Shown in pieces: positions 43,019 to 56,200 of a stretch of 64,000 nucleotides of DNA. Each line of letters begins with the position of its first letter. Position 1 is the first letter of the stretch. The position numbers were made by a program, and so were the translations under genes. The notes beneath the pieces are model-generated. The model saw nothing but the letters and a program-made list of their open reading frames with translations. It had not been told where the DNA came from and made no database searches. The stretch comes from Amoebophrya sp. A120. Its lineage: Eukaryota > Sar > Dinophyceae > Syndiniales > Amoebophryaceae. The stretch covers positions 1,834,018 to 1,898,017 of the forward strand of contig CAJINV010000016.1 in the NCBI GenBank assembly GCA_905178155.1, read 5' to 3'.

Positions 43019-46000
43019 TCAAAAATCATACCCCTGATAGCCTCCGCGAAGGTTGTCGTTTAAAGCACGAATATTTTCCTCCACCACCTCCTCCACCTGC
43101 TCCCTTGGATTCCGAAACCAATTTTGGAACCACCCGGCGTTTTGATTCTGATTTTGGTGTCCGGCGTCTTGCTCTTGATTATCTTCTCCATCTCCGCGAT
43201 CCCGCGCAAACAATCGTTGGAAAAACGGCTGATTGCCACCTCCTCTAACCGGTGGTCCCTCGTAGACCGCCTTCTTCCCTTTGACGCCCTCCGGCCGGTT
43301 CACGCAAAAATCTTCGTACGGCCCCTTCTGGTAGTGCGCGTAGTGGTTGTCCTTATCCACTTTTTCGCCGCAAACGTAGCAGAAAAAAGTTTTGTTCCGG
43401 CACAGGGGGGAGGGGCACTGCATGAAATTGCACCCGGACTCCCGTTCCACGGGGATTGAGCACACCGGACAGCGGCACCAGTTCTCCTCTTCCAACAGCG
43501 TTTCTAACTTCTGATCCCCTTGGCTCGTCTCGAGAAGGTACTGTTTGTAGTCCTCACACTTCGCGAACTTCGGGTGCGGCTTTTCCCCGCACTTGGGGCA
43601 GAATTTGTGACTGCACTCCGGGCAGGTCACAGAGATCAAATTCTGGTTCACAATGGTCTGCGTCTCGCATTTCGGGCAGAGCACGATTTTCCCCGTTTTC
43701 GGCTGGAAAATTTTCAGGCGGAACTGCAGAAATTTCTCCCACAGCTCCTCCAGTCTTTCTCCTTCCGCGATGGTTTTCCGCTGCTGCTTCTTCAACCGCA
43801 GCTCCGTCTCGATCAAGTGCACTGGAATCGTCGTGGCTGCATGAAGATTATTACTCGGGTCTTTCTTTTGCTTCTCCCTGCACTCTGGCATCGGGCACGT
43901 CAATTCGTCGTCTGCGACCTGACCGTCCGTTATCTTCGACGTGAGAAAATTCAAAAAATCTTCGCTGCAGAATCTGTGTTTGCAGTCGAGCGTGATCATC
44001 TCGGTCTCGGGAAAATCTTCAAAACACAGCGGGCACGTGTAGAGCGGAGGGGAGAAGAGGTGTTGCTGTGCTGCTGCAGGAAGAGCTACTACTGGGTCGG
44101 CATCTCGGCAGACAACAGCGCGTGAACGTGGTCCAGCTTCAGTACTATTTTGATTTTCTACACCACCCGCATCCAAGCCCACCTTCGCCGGCTGTTCTTG
44201 CGCTTGTTGCCCCGTAGTTTTGATTTCATTTGGCTGCGGTGAATTATACACCCCTGTACGACCGCCTCTAGGTGGCGCCGGAGAATTTGCGCCAGCAGCT
44301 CCCCAGGTAACACGCTTGATAGTACTCCCTGCTGGTTGTACTTCTGCTTCTTCTATGTAGCCGCGATCGTCGGTGGTTTTCGTTGCAATTATCTTCTCCT
44401 TCTTCGGTGGTATTCGCTCCTCCCGAATGGCCACCACCGCTGCTGGTTCGTTTTCGTTTGCATGAAACGCATATCAACTGCAAAAGTGTCTGGGTCTGGA
44501 AGAGTGCCAGACGTGTCATGCAGGTTTTCCATGACCCATGAGGTCTGGTATGTAGGACATAGCATGACAGATTCTGTGAGAGTTCTATAATGCCTTTCCT
44601 GCATGAGAAACTGCCTCTCGATTAATTCAAATGTGGACAGCTTTTGGTAATCACGCAACACTGATTTTTACATGATTCAGATTTAGCATGACAAGTTGCT
44701 TTGTCCCAGACCCAGACATTTTGGCATTTGATAACGCATCCGTAATAGCGTTCAACTGGTTCCGGAACAGCACTTGCTCCGGCGAAGTTGAGCCTATAAT
44801 CGCTTTCTCCTTTTCTACTTCCACCTTATGCATTGCAAAAGCATCGCACTAATATAAACCAGCCATGCTCCGGCTGCCGCCGGAGCGCAAGGCTGTTGGG
44901 CCGGGGCAAGGCTGTTTGCCGCTCGGACCACAACCCCACGGGCCTAGTAGGCACAACGAAACATACTGGATTCCTGCCGCCGATTTGCGCCGAGCCAAGC
45001 CGCAGGACCACTTGCGCGCTTCCCGCGCCTGTGGGCGCTCTGCGCAGGGAGCAGCTGCAAAGAACACCGGGGGCGAACAGAAGCCGCATGGCGGGAGAGG
45101 GTGGCGCGAGAGGGTGGCGCGGGAGGGTGCGCGAGAGGGTGCGCGAGAGGGTGGCGGGGAAAGGCGCCGAACAAAACAAGTCCGCGAATGGCCTGCAATG
45201 CCAAATATGGGCACTACCATGCGGATTCGCGCCCGCTTCTTTGTGCTTTTACCCTCTCGCAGACCTCTCGCAGACCCTCTTTTTGACCTCTTTTGGGGGT
45301 CCCCGCTAATAGTCCGGCTATACTCGCGGGTAGAGGTCGACAGAGGTGGCCGAGAGGTGGCCAAGAGGGTCCGCGAGAGGTCGCCCCTTATTCGCAACAC
45401 CTCTCTCCACCTCTGTCGACCTCTCGCGCCCCCTCTTTTTGACCTCTCTGCACCCTCTGTGCCACTTAGGCGGCGCCTAAGGGTGGGCGCTTACTGCGGG
45501 CCTTATTCGCGCACCCTCTCGCGGACCCTCTCGAACGGGGTCCCGCGCCACCTCTCCACCTCTGTCGACCTCTTTTCTACCTCTGTCGACCTCTTTTTTA
45601 CAAAAAGACAACAAAAAAGGAACCAAAAAAAAACAAATTTTTAACATGAATATAATGTATAGTAATTGCATCACAAATTTTATCAGAAAGAAAAATGGAA
45701 CTTGTAATGCTAATTCAGGTAAAGAGATAGGTTTGTCATGCAAGATCGCGATTATTACGAGTACGATACTTTTGCACAGGATATACCTCTTGGTCCAGCA
45801 ATTCCGTCCGGAAAGCCCTCTGCGCTCTAGACGACCTGGGACCACCACCACCGCTAGAAGTTGTACTATTTCGCCTTTCCCGTCCCGAGACGCTGTTCCT
45901 CGCTGTAATTTTGGCTTCGCGCTTCCTGGCCTGGCTGGCTTTGTCCAAGATGGTCTGGACGAAATGCGGGTCGGTTTGCTTTTCGTCCTCTTCGGCCTTG

Positions 46001-46024
46001 TGGTCTCGTCCTGGGGACGTTGTG

Positions 46025-46057
<33 letters not shown>

Positions 46058-48905
46058 TGCCCAGTCGGTACCTTCGCCCCGTACCTCGCTTGCGCCAGCC
46101 GCTTCTGGTTCGCCGCCTCTTTCCGCTCCTGCAAATAGTTCGCTGCCCGTTGCGGGTCCAGAATGGTGTTTTCCGGCAGGAGTTTTTCATTCTTTTTTGC
46201 ATCGAAGGTTTCAACCTTTTCTCCCTCACTGTGCAGCTTTTCCCACCGCGCACGCTGCGTCGCCAGGTCCTCGGGGGTCTTGTTGTCCTTTTTGTGCGGC
46301 GGCGGTGCAGGAGTAGGACCAGGAAATCCACGATCTCCTTCTGCTAGAAGATCAAGCTGTGATCCTAGCACTTGCGGTGCGCCGACAATTTGGTCAGCGA
46401 GGATTTCTGCCTCGGCAGTGGTTTTTCCCGCATCCCAAGCCGTCTTCGCTTCTGCTGCTTCTCGCAAAAGAAATCGCTGCTGCTCCTCCTCCTCCTGTTG
46501 TTGTGCGGCCAAGGCGAAATCTGCGTCTTCCTCCTCCTGCAAAGCCCGCGCCAAAGCCAAATCTTCGGCCGTGGCGGTTGGCTTTTTCATTTTGTTCTCT
46601 TCTCCAGGCGCTGCAGGAGCAGCAGCTCTGGGCGGCGAAAGAGGAGGCGGCGGCCTGGAAGAGGAAGAGGAGCCACCGTGTTGGTTTCGCGGATAGGGAG
46701 CAAATAACGCATTGTCACCTTGTGTCTTTCGAAGATTCGTCGCTGCATGATATTTCATCGTATTGTTGTTCGTATAATCAGGAGTTGTTTTTACTCCAAC
46801 AGCAGTAGGCGCTGACATGCCGGCAGAAGTGCTGCTGCTGCTGCTGCTGCTGCTGCCCTTGTTGCTGCCTTTTTGAAGTTCTTGTACATCGCTGGCGTTT
46901 ATTTTTTGCTCCGGTTGGTGTTCCAAACCAGGAGCAACAAGGACGTTTTTGCCTTGTTTCCGTGCCTCCTGCTGCTGCGATGATAGATCGGGCGAGAGGG
47001 AAAACGTCGACCACGGACTGCTTTTCGCGGCAAGAGGACCTCCGAAAATGGAGGGCGGCGCGTGGTCTGGGCTGGTGTAGTTTTTGCTGCTCATAATCGA
47101 TGTCCCCCCTCCTCCACCTATCGCGAGCTCTTTTCCCGTCGGCGGTCTGTGAAATGGGTTCGTCGGGGACCCGGGGGCGAGAGAAATGGGTCCGAAAATG
47201 CTGGTGACATATTTTTCTTTTTTCACGACCTCCGGAAGAGGAACCACCGGCTTATCATTTTTCTTGGAAAGGAGAATTTCCTCTTGCTGCTGCTGCTGAT
47301 GATGTTCTTCTTTCTGTGCGTCCACCGCTGTTAGTTTATTTTTCTCTACTACAACTTCCGGCTGCAACACAGGAGCTCCTGCTGCCACTCGCGCAGCAGC
47401 AGATTGCTCAGCTCGCTGCTCGTCTAAACGCAGCGCAGCGTTTTGCACCTCCGGCGGCACGGGTGCTGAGTTATCGCGGGTAAGAACGTTGACCCGACTG
47501 TGGTCTACCTTCTGCGGGGGGAGTGCCTGCGCGAGACTATCGCGAAGCTGCTGCAGCAGGGACGACCGCTCTTGTTGCGATTGTGTCTCTTCTTGCAGCT
47601 TCTCGTGGTCTTTCTCGTCGGTCGTGTCCCACCAGTCCTGATCCGACCCGCGGTTCTTAGTCTTATTCCCCTCCTGGGACGACGTCGATGTTGAAGCAAA
47701 CCCGAACGGGTTGCTGGTCTTATCTTTTACCGCCAAACTCGCTTTCGCTTCGTTCCGCCGCCGGAAGTCATCCAGTAACCGCCTGTCGCGTGCTTCGGCT
47801 TCTGCCGCTCTCGACGAGTAAATTGGTAGGGCGCGGTATCGTAAGGAAAAATCCCCCCTCCCCATATCGAAAAGGAAATTTGTGATGCTGGATTTGCGTA
47901 CACAGATTCTCGCTGTCTTGCAGTAAGGCATCGCAGCCAGATCCTCAGCCTAGGTAGGGGCGTTTGGGTCTAGTTGTTTCGCATTACAAACGGCTGCCCC
48001 CTAGGCCCAACAGCATGCCAAATCGCTTCCATAATGGCCCGGAAGCCCCTGCACTTGTCTTCTTGCAAGACAGACGTGATTTGTGGTCTCAAATCAGCAA
48101 CACAAATTTTCGGAGTCATACTGTTTCGATATGGGGAGGGGGGATTTTTCCTTTTGATACGCGGCCGCCAGCGGTGGCGCAGCTGGAGAAGTCCGTAGAG
48201 AGAGAATAGTCTTCGGATAAATCATTATCTTGATTTACATCGTCTTCAGATAAAAAACCTTGTTGCTGATCCTTCTTTTTTAGCCGCCACCTCTCCACTT
48301 CCCAACCCGGCTTCACATCCAGTGTGTACGTCGGTATCCAAGAAAAAAACATTGTAGGTGTAACTTTTCTGGTGGAAGAACAGCATTACAAGTTTGCCTG
48401 GCATGACAGCAAAAACCTGTCATGCGCAGATAGCACGTGAAAGCGCCCTTTAATGGACCCTAAGACGCATGCCAAGCATGACAGACGCAATCATCTTGCA
48501 TGTTGCGCATCACAAATTTACACTATCAACGTTTTTTTCTTGGATAGTCGGTACACCGATTTCGCTCCGAGCGGGAGGAGCTATGACACTTGTCACTGTC
48601 GCTGGAATCCAAGTTTTGCTGGAGCCGGAGAAGTACAATACTTCCTCGTCTTCTTGATAAAACTGTAGTCCGCCGTGTTGTCTCGACGTCCCACTTCTCC
48701 TCGTCGTCCCAGCACGCTGGTCAACTTTCACATGCGCCAGCACAGGCGCCGCGCGATTCGCCAGCTGTACCGCAAGCCGCTCCGCATCGGCGGCGTTTCC
48801 GGTGCGCAGTGCTTCGTTCAACAGGCCTATTGTGCGGTCCCATTCGTTCAACAAGGCCGCGATTTTGCGCTTTTCTCCGTCGGCTTGTGGAGGTGCGTTC
48901 TTCAT
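43019..48905 (-). CDS. RBR-type E3 ubiquitin ligase
   Basis: Transfers ubiquitin from an E2 through its own RING2 Cys. Exons 48905-48547, 48329-48160, 47831-45784, 44821-44734 and 44466-43019 sum to 4113 nt, 1370 residues plus stop; all introns are introners. Near the N-terminus EVLYFSGSSKTWIPATV...TYTLDVKPGW resembles a Tudor/SH3-like barrel. A long Gln/Ala/Ser/Pro-rich middle contains DLALARALQEEEDADFALA, similar to a ubiquitin-interacting motif. The RBR lies at about 1030-1250: RING1 (CPLCFEDFPE, CKHRFCSEDF, CPMPEC), IBR (CPKCETQT, CPECSHKFCPKCG) and RING2 (CRCPVCSIPVERESGCNFMQ, FFCYVCGEK). The likely catalytic Cys is in ESGCNFM. The parkin-like spacing makes the class clear; substrate unknown. 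Confidence 0.9.
44472..44733. mobile_element. Introner, family A (subgroup A3)
   Basis: 262 bp, TAT to ATA, exact duplication ACGCA. Removal gives NAITDA-FHANENE in the RBR gene. Confidence 0.92.
44827..45783. mobile_element. Expanded introner with A-like ends, 957 bp
   Basis: Ends TATGCATTGCAAAAGCATCG and TATCCTGTGCAAAAGTATCG; flanks CACCT and TACCT (4/5). The interior (about 44850-45600) is GC-rich, with repeated AGAGGGTGCGCG and the inverted pair AGAGGTCGACAGAGG / CCTCTGTCGACCTCT. Removal gives LDQEV-EVEKEKA. Confidence 0.82.
47837..48159. mobile_element. Introner, family C
   Basis: 323 bp; ends TATCGTAAGGAAAAATCCCC and inverse; exact duplication CGCGG. Nearly identical inside to the element at 57001. 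Removal gives TAGGR-ALPIYSS. Confidence 0.93.
48335..48546. mobile_element. Introner, family B
   Basis: 212 bp; ends TATCCAAGAAAAAAACATTG and inverse; exact duplication GTCGG. Removal gives EIGVPT-YTLDVKPG. Confidence 0.92.
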
Positions 48906-50225
48906 CTTTTGAAAACATCAAAGACTTAATATTGCCACGCGTGATCAATATGATGTATCACTTCTCGATTGTAATTACATCACTTGGGCTTCAAAGCCGA
49001 GCCAATTTTCGCATTCTTATCTCTCGCTGCAGCTCATCTGCGCGGCGGTTGGATCAGGAATCTTTGACGGTGACTGCTCCTCTCTGAAATTACCACCTCT
49101 CAACATTTCTGATTTACTTATGTGCCCGAAAAGAAAACAGGTCATCCACGTATCGATCTCACTTCTTGCAGCCTCCCAGAAAACAGTGCAGAAGCGAAAG
49201 ACCTCCGTGAAGATGGCAAGAAAAGGACACGCACAGCAGAACGCGGTGACGAACCAGCGAGGTGGACCTTGTTCTTACACCTCACCCTTCAATGCGCCGG
49301 CCGAGTTTCATCTAGTTTGGCGTTCCGTTTGCTTCAATCTTGGTCGTGCAGTGCGAATTCAGGTGTTTTTTCTTGAGGACAAACGGCTGTCTTCAATATG
49401 CTTCAAGTACAGAGACCTGTGGTCGTTCTCCGACCTGTCTAAAAATATCCCCGGCCTTTATCTTCTTTCCGTGTTTTCATGCGATTGGTTCCAACACGGC
49501 ACAAGCGTGCAGCATCGCATATCTTCGCATTAAAAAGAAACAACAGAACTGGTGGACACCAACACCGATGATGAGTGTATGTATATGATATCTACAACAA
49601 GGGCTTGCGCTATTCTTTGCATGATGAAGATACGTTCTCTTTATAAATTCCACAAACAATGAAGGCTATGTTGCTACTAGTACGAATGCAATATGTAGAA
49701 ATTGCGGTGCGTGACCGAATATTATCAATGAATGTCAATCTCCAAATCCATCTCATAATATCACGTAGTATGTTTATCAACATCAAAACATTCTTGTATG
49801 TTCTTCCAAATCCCCATCATGTGCAAGAAAGCCAACATCGTGTTGCTTATGTGTAATGCTCTTTCTCCCCGCACCAAAATAAAAGGAGAGCACAGATGAC
49901 AATTAAAATTTTTCAGACTTCTTCACTGCAGGTGCAGAACAAGTCAAATAAGGGGTATTTCTCTTGTAGATAGCCCACTTTGGTGGAGGTTCTGAACAAA
50001 CGGCTGCTCAAAAGGACAGGGGAAAACTACAAAGCAGAACTACACTATCAGTAAACCGCTGCATCAGCGCTCTCGGAAAAATTATCTAAATTTCTAATAA
50101 CGCGTTCGATTTCCTTGTAGAAGAACGCACATGCGTCAACGGTCTTTGCATGCATTTTTGACATCCTCAGTCTTCCTCGTCCGACGACGGGTCGTATTCC
50201 GACCCATGCATAATTTTTGACATCC
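48906..50225. other. Intergenic, no gene seen
   Basis: A 137-codon plus-strand frame at 49120 has no recognisable domain. The right end holds a short duplication described separately. Confidence 0.55.
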
Positions 50226-50290
50226 TCAGTCTTCCTCGTCCGACGACGGGTCGTTTCGAGCGTCGTCCGACGACGGGTCGTCCCCCGATG
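50158..50290. repeat. Duplicated 3' end of the large gene
   Basis: TCCTCAGTCTTCCTCGTCCG with CGACGACGGGTCGT occurs at about 50163 and again at 50223, the second being the coding end (DPSSDEED). Within the coding end the DPSSDD unit is itself repeated three times. Confidence 0.75.
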
Positions 50291-53200
50291 ACGGGTCGTA
50301 TTCCGACCCAAACAGGCGAGCATGCCATCCCACCTCAGGCACAGATTCACCCTCGGGCTCACCTTCATCAACCGAAGAACCTCCGTCCGGGGGAACGTAG
50401 AAGTTGAGGCACTCATCCACGCGGCGTTCCAATTCCAGCAATCGCGCCCCACACGGGTCCAGTGCGGCCAATTCCTCGGCGCGTATCGTAAGAAAAAATC
50501 CCCTTTCCCCATATCGAAAAGACACACTTCAGAAAATTTGCCATGCTGATTTGTGACCACAAATCGTCCCTGTCTTGCAAAGAGGCAACCCCACAGGCCC
50601 CGCCGCATTATGTAGGCGGTTTGTGATGCTACTGGGCCTATAGCATAGGCCTGTCGCATGCTAAGCACCTAGGCCAGCACCTCTCTACTCGGGCTTGATA
50701 TGGGCTTGCAGTCCTCGACTGCAAGAGAGATCCGATTTGTGTAAGCAAATCCAGCATCAGAAACTTCGTGTCGATATGGGGAGGGGGGATTTTTCCTTTT
50801 GATAGCGCGCTCGCGGTCCCCTGGATCGGCAAACCCGGCCTCCAGCGTCTCCCTATCGAGTGCAAAAAATATGTCTGGGTCTGGAAACCTGTGATGCATG
50901 TCGGTGAATAGAAAGCGCATGGTGATGCGCCGCCAAGCAAGACAAATTTTTCTGTGGCTCCATGTTGCGTAATCCGCATGACAAACAGCCTTCTTGCACG
51001 ACAGACAAGAGGACCTCTCGCTGGCCACGCAATACAGAGCTCAGCGTCATGCCAGACTAGCATGACAAGTCTTGCACTCTTCCGGACCCAGACATATTTG
51101 TATGTAATGCATACAGCCCAAGGTCGCGCAATTCGTCCAGCCGCGACGAAGCTTCGTCCAAAAATGGGTCGACGAGGCCGAGGTGTCGGTTGAATAGCTG
51201 CGATGAGGATTTTTCAACATCTTCACCGAAGTTGCAGTAGAAGCTGCCAGAGGATACTGCAGGAGACCCACCATCCGTCGCAGGAGCACTTGGCGCAGCC
51301 GGCTTGGTCATGCCGGCGGGGGGCCTGCAGCGAAACAGAGTTAGCGCATTTATGGGCTCCAAAATGCTGCTCCTGCATGAACCTCCTTGTTCCCCTGCAC
51401 TAGGATGAACGAGATCTCCTGACGAAGAAGCTGCTGCCGCGTCGGAAGATGATGCTGCCCCGGTGGAGGAGGTCCACTTCCTCCTGAAAAACTCGCGACA
51501 CATGCGATGCGCGCACTTGAGTTCTTCTTGTTTTTCCCTGAACTTCTCTATCCGCGCGCCCGGAGTGTTGCCGTACTTCTCGTCGGCGCTGCTGTGCCAA
51601 ACCCGGACAGCCCGGGGACGCAAGGAACAATCGATTTCCCGCTCGGTTTCTTTGCACAGCCGCCGCAGCCACAGCATATCCCGCTCCCGCTCCCGGCGCA
51701 ACTCCGAGGCCAAGGCCTTGCGCTTCCGCTCGTTTTCGGCGACCATGTGCCCGGCCACCCGTCGCCCGAACTCCTTATGCATTGCGAATATGTCTGGGTC
51801 TAAACGATTCTGAGACTTGTCATGCACGTTTTGCATGGGCCATGACGTCTGTGATGCATGCCCTAGCATCACAGATTCTTTGAGGGGTTCTTGGTACCTA
51901 TTTCGCATGACAAATGCACTCTCAGCGTAGCACCAATTAGATTTAGATTCCTTTTGCTGGCCTCGCAATACAGATTTCCTTGGAATCCAGATGCAGCATC
52001 ACAAGTTTACACCCTTCCAGACCCAGACATATTTGCAGTGCATACTCCTCCCCACGGGACAACAGCGGTTTTTGTGCTGCACGGGGCGGCGACGTCGCGG
52101 TGCCACTTATCAGAAGGAAACATCCCCCCTCCCCATATCGAAACGAAGTTTCTGATGCTGGATTTCCGTACACAGATCGGATTTGTCTTGCAGTACAGGA
52201 CTGCAGGCATATGTCAAGCCTCGGCCGAGAGGTTTTGACGTAGGCGCCTAGCATAACAAACGTGTATGCTCTAAGTCCAACAGCATCACAAACCGCCTGC
52301 AAAATGCAGGGGGCTCTCTGGACTTGCCTTCTTGCAAGACAGACAAGATTTGAGGTCACAAATGTGCATCACAAATTTTCAGATGGATGCGTTTTCAATA
52401 TGGGGAGGGGGGATTTTTCTTTACGATACCACTTGCCCCAACACCAGCGTGATGTGTTCCAGAAGGACCAGACGGATCTGAGCCGCTACCGCCCGGCGTC
52501 GAGGCCGCACCACCACTCGACGATTTCAGCGCAGGACCCTCACCAGAAGTTGTATGCAATACAAATGCCCCGTAGTACATGTACAAGATGCATCACAAAT
52601 TTCACCAATTTGGAGCGTAAGAACACTTGCCATGCTAAACTAGGAACGAAGCCCAGTTTTTTCATGCAGAAACTGCATTTGTACGTGTACGGGAATAAAT
52701 TTCCTGTAGATAACTTGTACCCTCATTGCACGAGGGGGACGCAAAGGACCAGGAGCCCCTTTGCAGGCCCGACCTATGATCCCCACAGCCCGTTTGTTGC
52801 AGCATCCCCTCGGCGAGGTGCTTAAGCTCGACCGGAAAATATTGCTGCACGAAATGGTGCAGTAGCCTCCCGACGTCCCTCTCGTCGAGCAGGACCTCTT
52901 GACGTACGCGACCAGTGACAGGATCGGCAACGAGAGTTTTGTCAGGCAAATCAGTTTTGTGCCACCAGTCCCACCTGTCCAATTCTGATTCTGAACGAAT
53001 TCGCAGGTTGAACAGAAAACGGGCTAGTTTGTACAACACACCAGACTTCCACAGAAAGTACTCGTAGCAAGGGCGCTCTAATTCGTCTCTCTTCGCCAGA
53101 ACAGGTAGTTTCGGAAGAGACAACTGGCCGCGAGCTGTATTTTCGTGGACTTCGGCAATTGGAGCGATTCGGTGATGCCGGTCGTCGGTGCAGGAATTTA

Positions 53201-56200
53201 TTTCGTGCAGTTCGTCAGGCCCCCTCGCAACGGCCTTAGCCCAATACTGCGTCCAGAATTTTCTGAATTCTGCCTCCATCCATTGCGGCAAGACTTCCGC
53301 CTTAAACTTTTCCTTCCAAGCTGCCAACGCGCGCGCGCAGGCCTCGGACTTGCAGGCGGGGTTTATTTTCAGCCGATTTATTTGTAGTTCATCTTCATCG
53401 CAGCCTGTTGCCTCGTCCAATACCTCCTCGGGACTTTCACTTTCTGCCCGCTCAAACGCTGGCAGTGGACAAGAATTGTTGTATAGTAGGCAATCCTTGC
53501 GCTTCAACTGCTTTAGCATGTGATCGCTGGCTTCGTCACGTAGTGTGGTGGAAGACATCAAACTCCTTTTAAAGTAGTCAACACAAAAACGCCAAGAAAA
53601 AGCGTCGTTACCGCAGTCAACACGAAAACGCCTATCCTGTTCCACCCGATGGCGCCGAAGCTTTGCGCTTGGCCCGCGGCCATACAGATCCATAGCGTGG
53701 TCGGTCCATCGTCGGGAATCCGCGTCACAGGGTGCGGTTTCCAAGAACTCTCTTTCAGGGGTGCTATCACGTGCAACCTGTGGATGTGGTACATGATCTT
53801 GTGGTCATATATCTTGTGGTCATATACAGCGACACATGATGACTCCGAAGCTGCAAGCAAAATACTCACGGAGCCCTGCCTTGCCGCCATGCAAAGCAAA
53901 TGTATCAGAAGACTCCTAAGTAGTAGTTGTCATAAACTTGAGCTTCTGCTTATCATGCTCTTATGCTCATACGAGAAGAGCCCCCAGTGTCACAGCCACG
54001 CCATTAACATCATCAACTTCAGCAGTTTTGCACAGGATAGCACTCTAGCTGCAACATCCTCGCCACCACAATCAACCACCGCCCCAAGGTCCGCGAGAAA
54101 TAAGGCGGTTTCTCTGCCGAATACAGTGGGTTCTCTTCCAGCGAAAAATACCGCCCAGTGCTTAACGGGGGACGACCAGGCGGTGACCCACCACGTGCTC
54201 GACAACCCTCCATCACGATTTTGGTTTCCAGTCGTTTACGTCCGATATCTCTATAGGACCAAAAACATCGCGGCTCGCGGGACGGACACAATCTAACCTT
54301 GTCGAAAAATCGCTGCTCGCGGGTCTCCGCATCGCACAGCCACCACTGCTCGTCAAACTTGTCGTGCAGCGAAATTTCTCTCGGAGAGGAGAAAACGTAG
54401 GATGGAGCGACGGAGAAAAAGTGGGGTTCTGCCCGTGAGAAATCGTAGCCTGGTCGTGCGCTTCTACCCTTAGTACTCTTCCGGAACCAGAAATCATTCT
54501 GAAAGTGAAACTTCAGCGTATCCGGCTGTCTGTACCGCAAACCTTCCTCATCTGAGGGGCGCCGCTGCCGCACACGCTGCAGGCACACCCGGCTACCATT
54601 ATTTCCGCCACTTAAATCCGTGTGTGCTTTAATCTTAAACCGAACTGAACCGTTACTTAAATTATAACCTGGCACTTGTTCTGAGGACGCACCAGAGGAC
54701 TGCTCCTGCGATGCAGCTGCACTAAAAAATGCGGACTTGAGTAGGGGAAAAGCCTCGATTTCTTTACTCGGGTTCCGATATAAGAGCACAAACCACGGGT
54801 GCGCGTTACCCTTCTTCTGTTGCGCCAAGCACCACTGCTCCTGCAGTAGCGGCGTGACGGCGCCATCTGTTCTGCCAATGTCTTCCGCGGTGGGGGCGTA
54901 GACCTTCCACAAATAGTCGAACGGGTCGAATTCCAGTTTCTGCACGCAGTGGCAGTGTTCCAGCACGGAAGACCACTGGACGAGGTTCGAATCCCCATGC
55001 AGGAGACCACCGCCGACCTGGTTCATGATCTCTGCCCGGACCGGCGGCAACCCGAGCCCTTTGTTATACCCGTTGGTAAACTGAAACGCTATGGAGAGAA
55101 AAAAGTTTGTCACAGTCACTAAGTTGCAGGTTTTGCATTACAAATCTTTTTTTGCATCACAACTTCTCCTTGTGTTGCAGAAACACTAGGGAAATCCCTC
55201 TCGAAGTGTGGCTGTGATGCATTTTTACGCATGACAGACAGTTTTGTCTTGCAAAAATGCCCATGAGTGATCGTGACGAACTTTTTTTGTTTGATAAACG
55301 CATCTGTAGTTTTAGTACTCCTTGAAGCAGACTCGCACCAGTCGGTACCGCGAAAGGCGAACGCCTCAGCAAGGGCGCGGGTCTGTCGGAATGAACTACT
55401 CCAGCCCCGCGGTGAATCTAACAGAGTGAATTCCGCATCCCCCGCGACACAGAAGTGGCTACTTTCGGCCGTTTTTTCCGGTAACCGCATCAAGCAAACG
55501 CCGTCGACGGCGGGGTTCATCGTCTTCGAAGATTCATTTTCGTCCAAAGATGACAGCACGACTCGAAAATTCCGCCGCACGTAGGTGTCCGGACTCTCTG
55601 CTCCTGCTCTACCCCGAACAAAGTACAGGAACCGTGTGCTGGCACTGGCCTTCTGCTCCTCCTGGCAAAAAGCGGCCGCTTGCGCTCGTTGCGCTTGCTC
55701 GCTCGCAGATAAAGAAATATCAGATAAAGAAATCGCAGATAAAGAACTCGCCGCTAATTTCAGTTTCAGATGCAGGTTCGGATTGTAGACGGCCCACTGA
55801 AAATCCGCTGGATCATAGGCGAGTCGCTGGACGCAGTGGCAGTGCTGGCGTTCCACGAATCGGCGCCGTTCCAAGTAGGCCTTGAGCACGGCTTTTTTGT
55901 GTTCATGCCATAGCGCACCCGAAGCTTCTTCTACTTTCTTCGCTCCTGCCATGTTGACTTGCCAAAACCGATCCATTTCGTCCTCCATGTCGGCCCACGA
56001 CATTATGGAAGAAAAAAAGTGTGTAAGTGTAACTTTGTAATGCAGCACACGCAACAGAGTTACACCTGTCATGCCAGACAGCCACGAAGTTTTCTTTTCC
56101 TGTGTGTTTTCCCTTACAGGCCACGCATGACAGCTTTTCTCTGTCATGTAGAGCAATTTGTGATGCTGTCAGCCAAAGATAGTTACACTAACACAGTTTT

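Noticed and set aside
49120-49533. 137-codon plus-strand frame
   Set aside because: No domain or signal; would be the only plus-strand gene in the window.
53558-53899. Alternative frame with a C-terminal hydrophobic segment (VFVLTAVTTLFLGVFVLTTL)
   Set aside because: Using it would end the large gene early and leave the 360-codon frame unexplained; removal of the element at 53765 plus 5 bp keeps the long frame and the total divisible by three.
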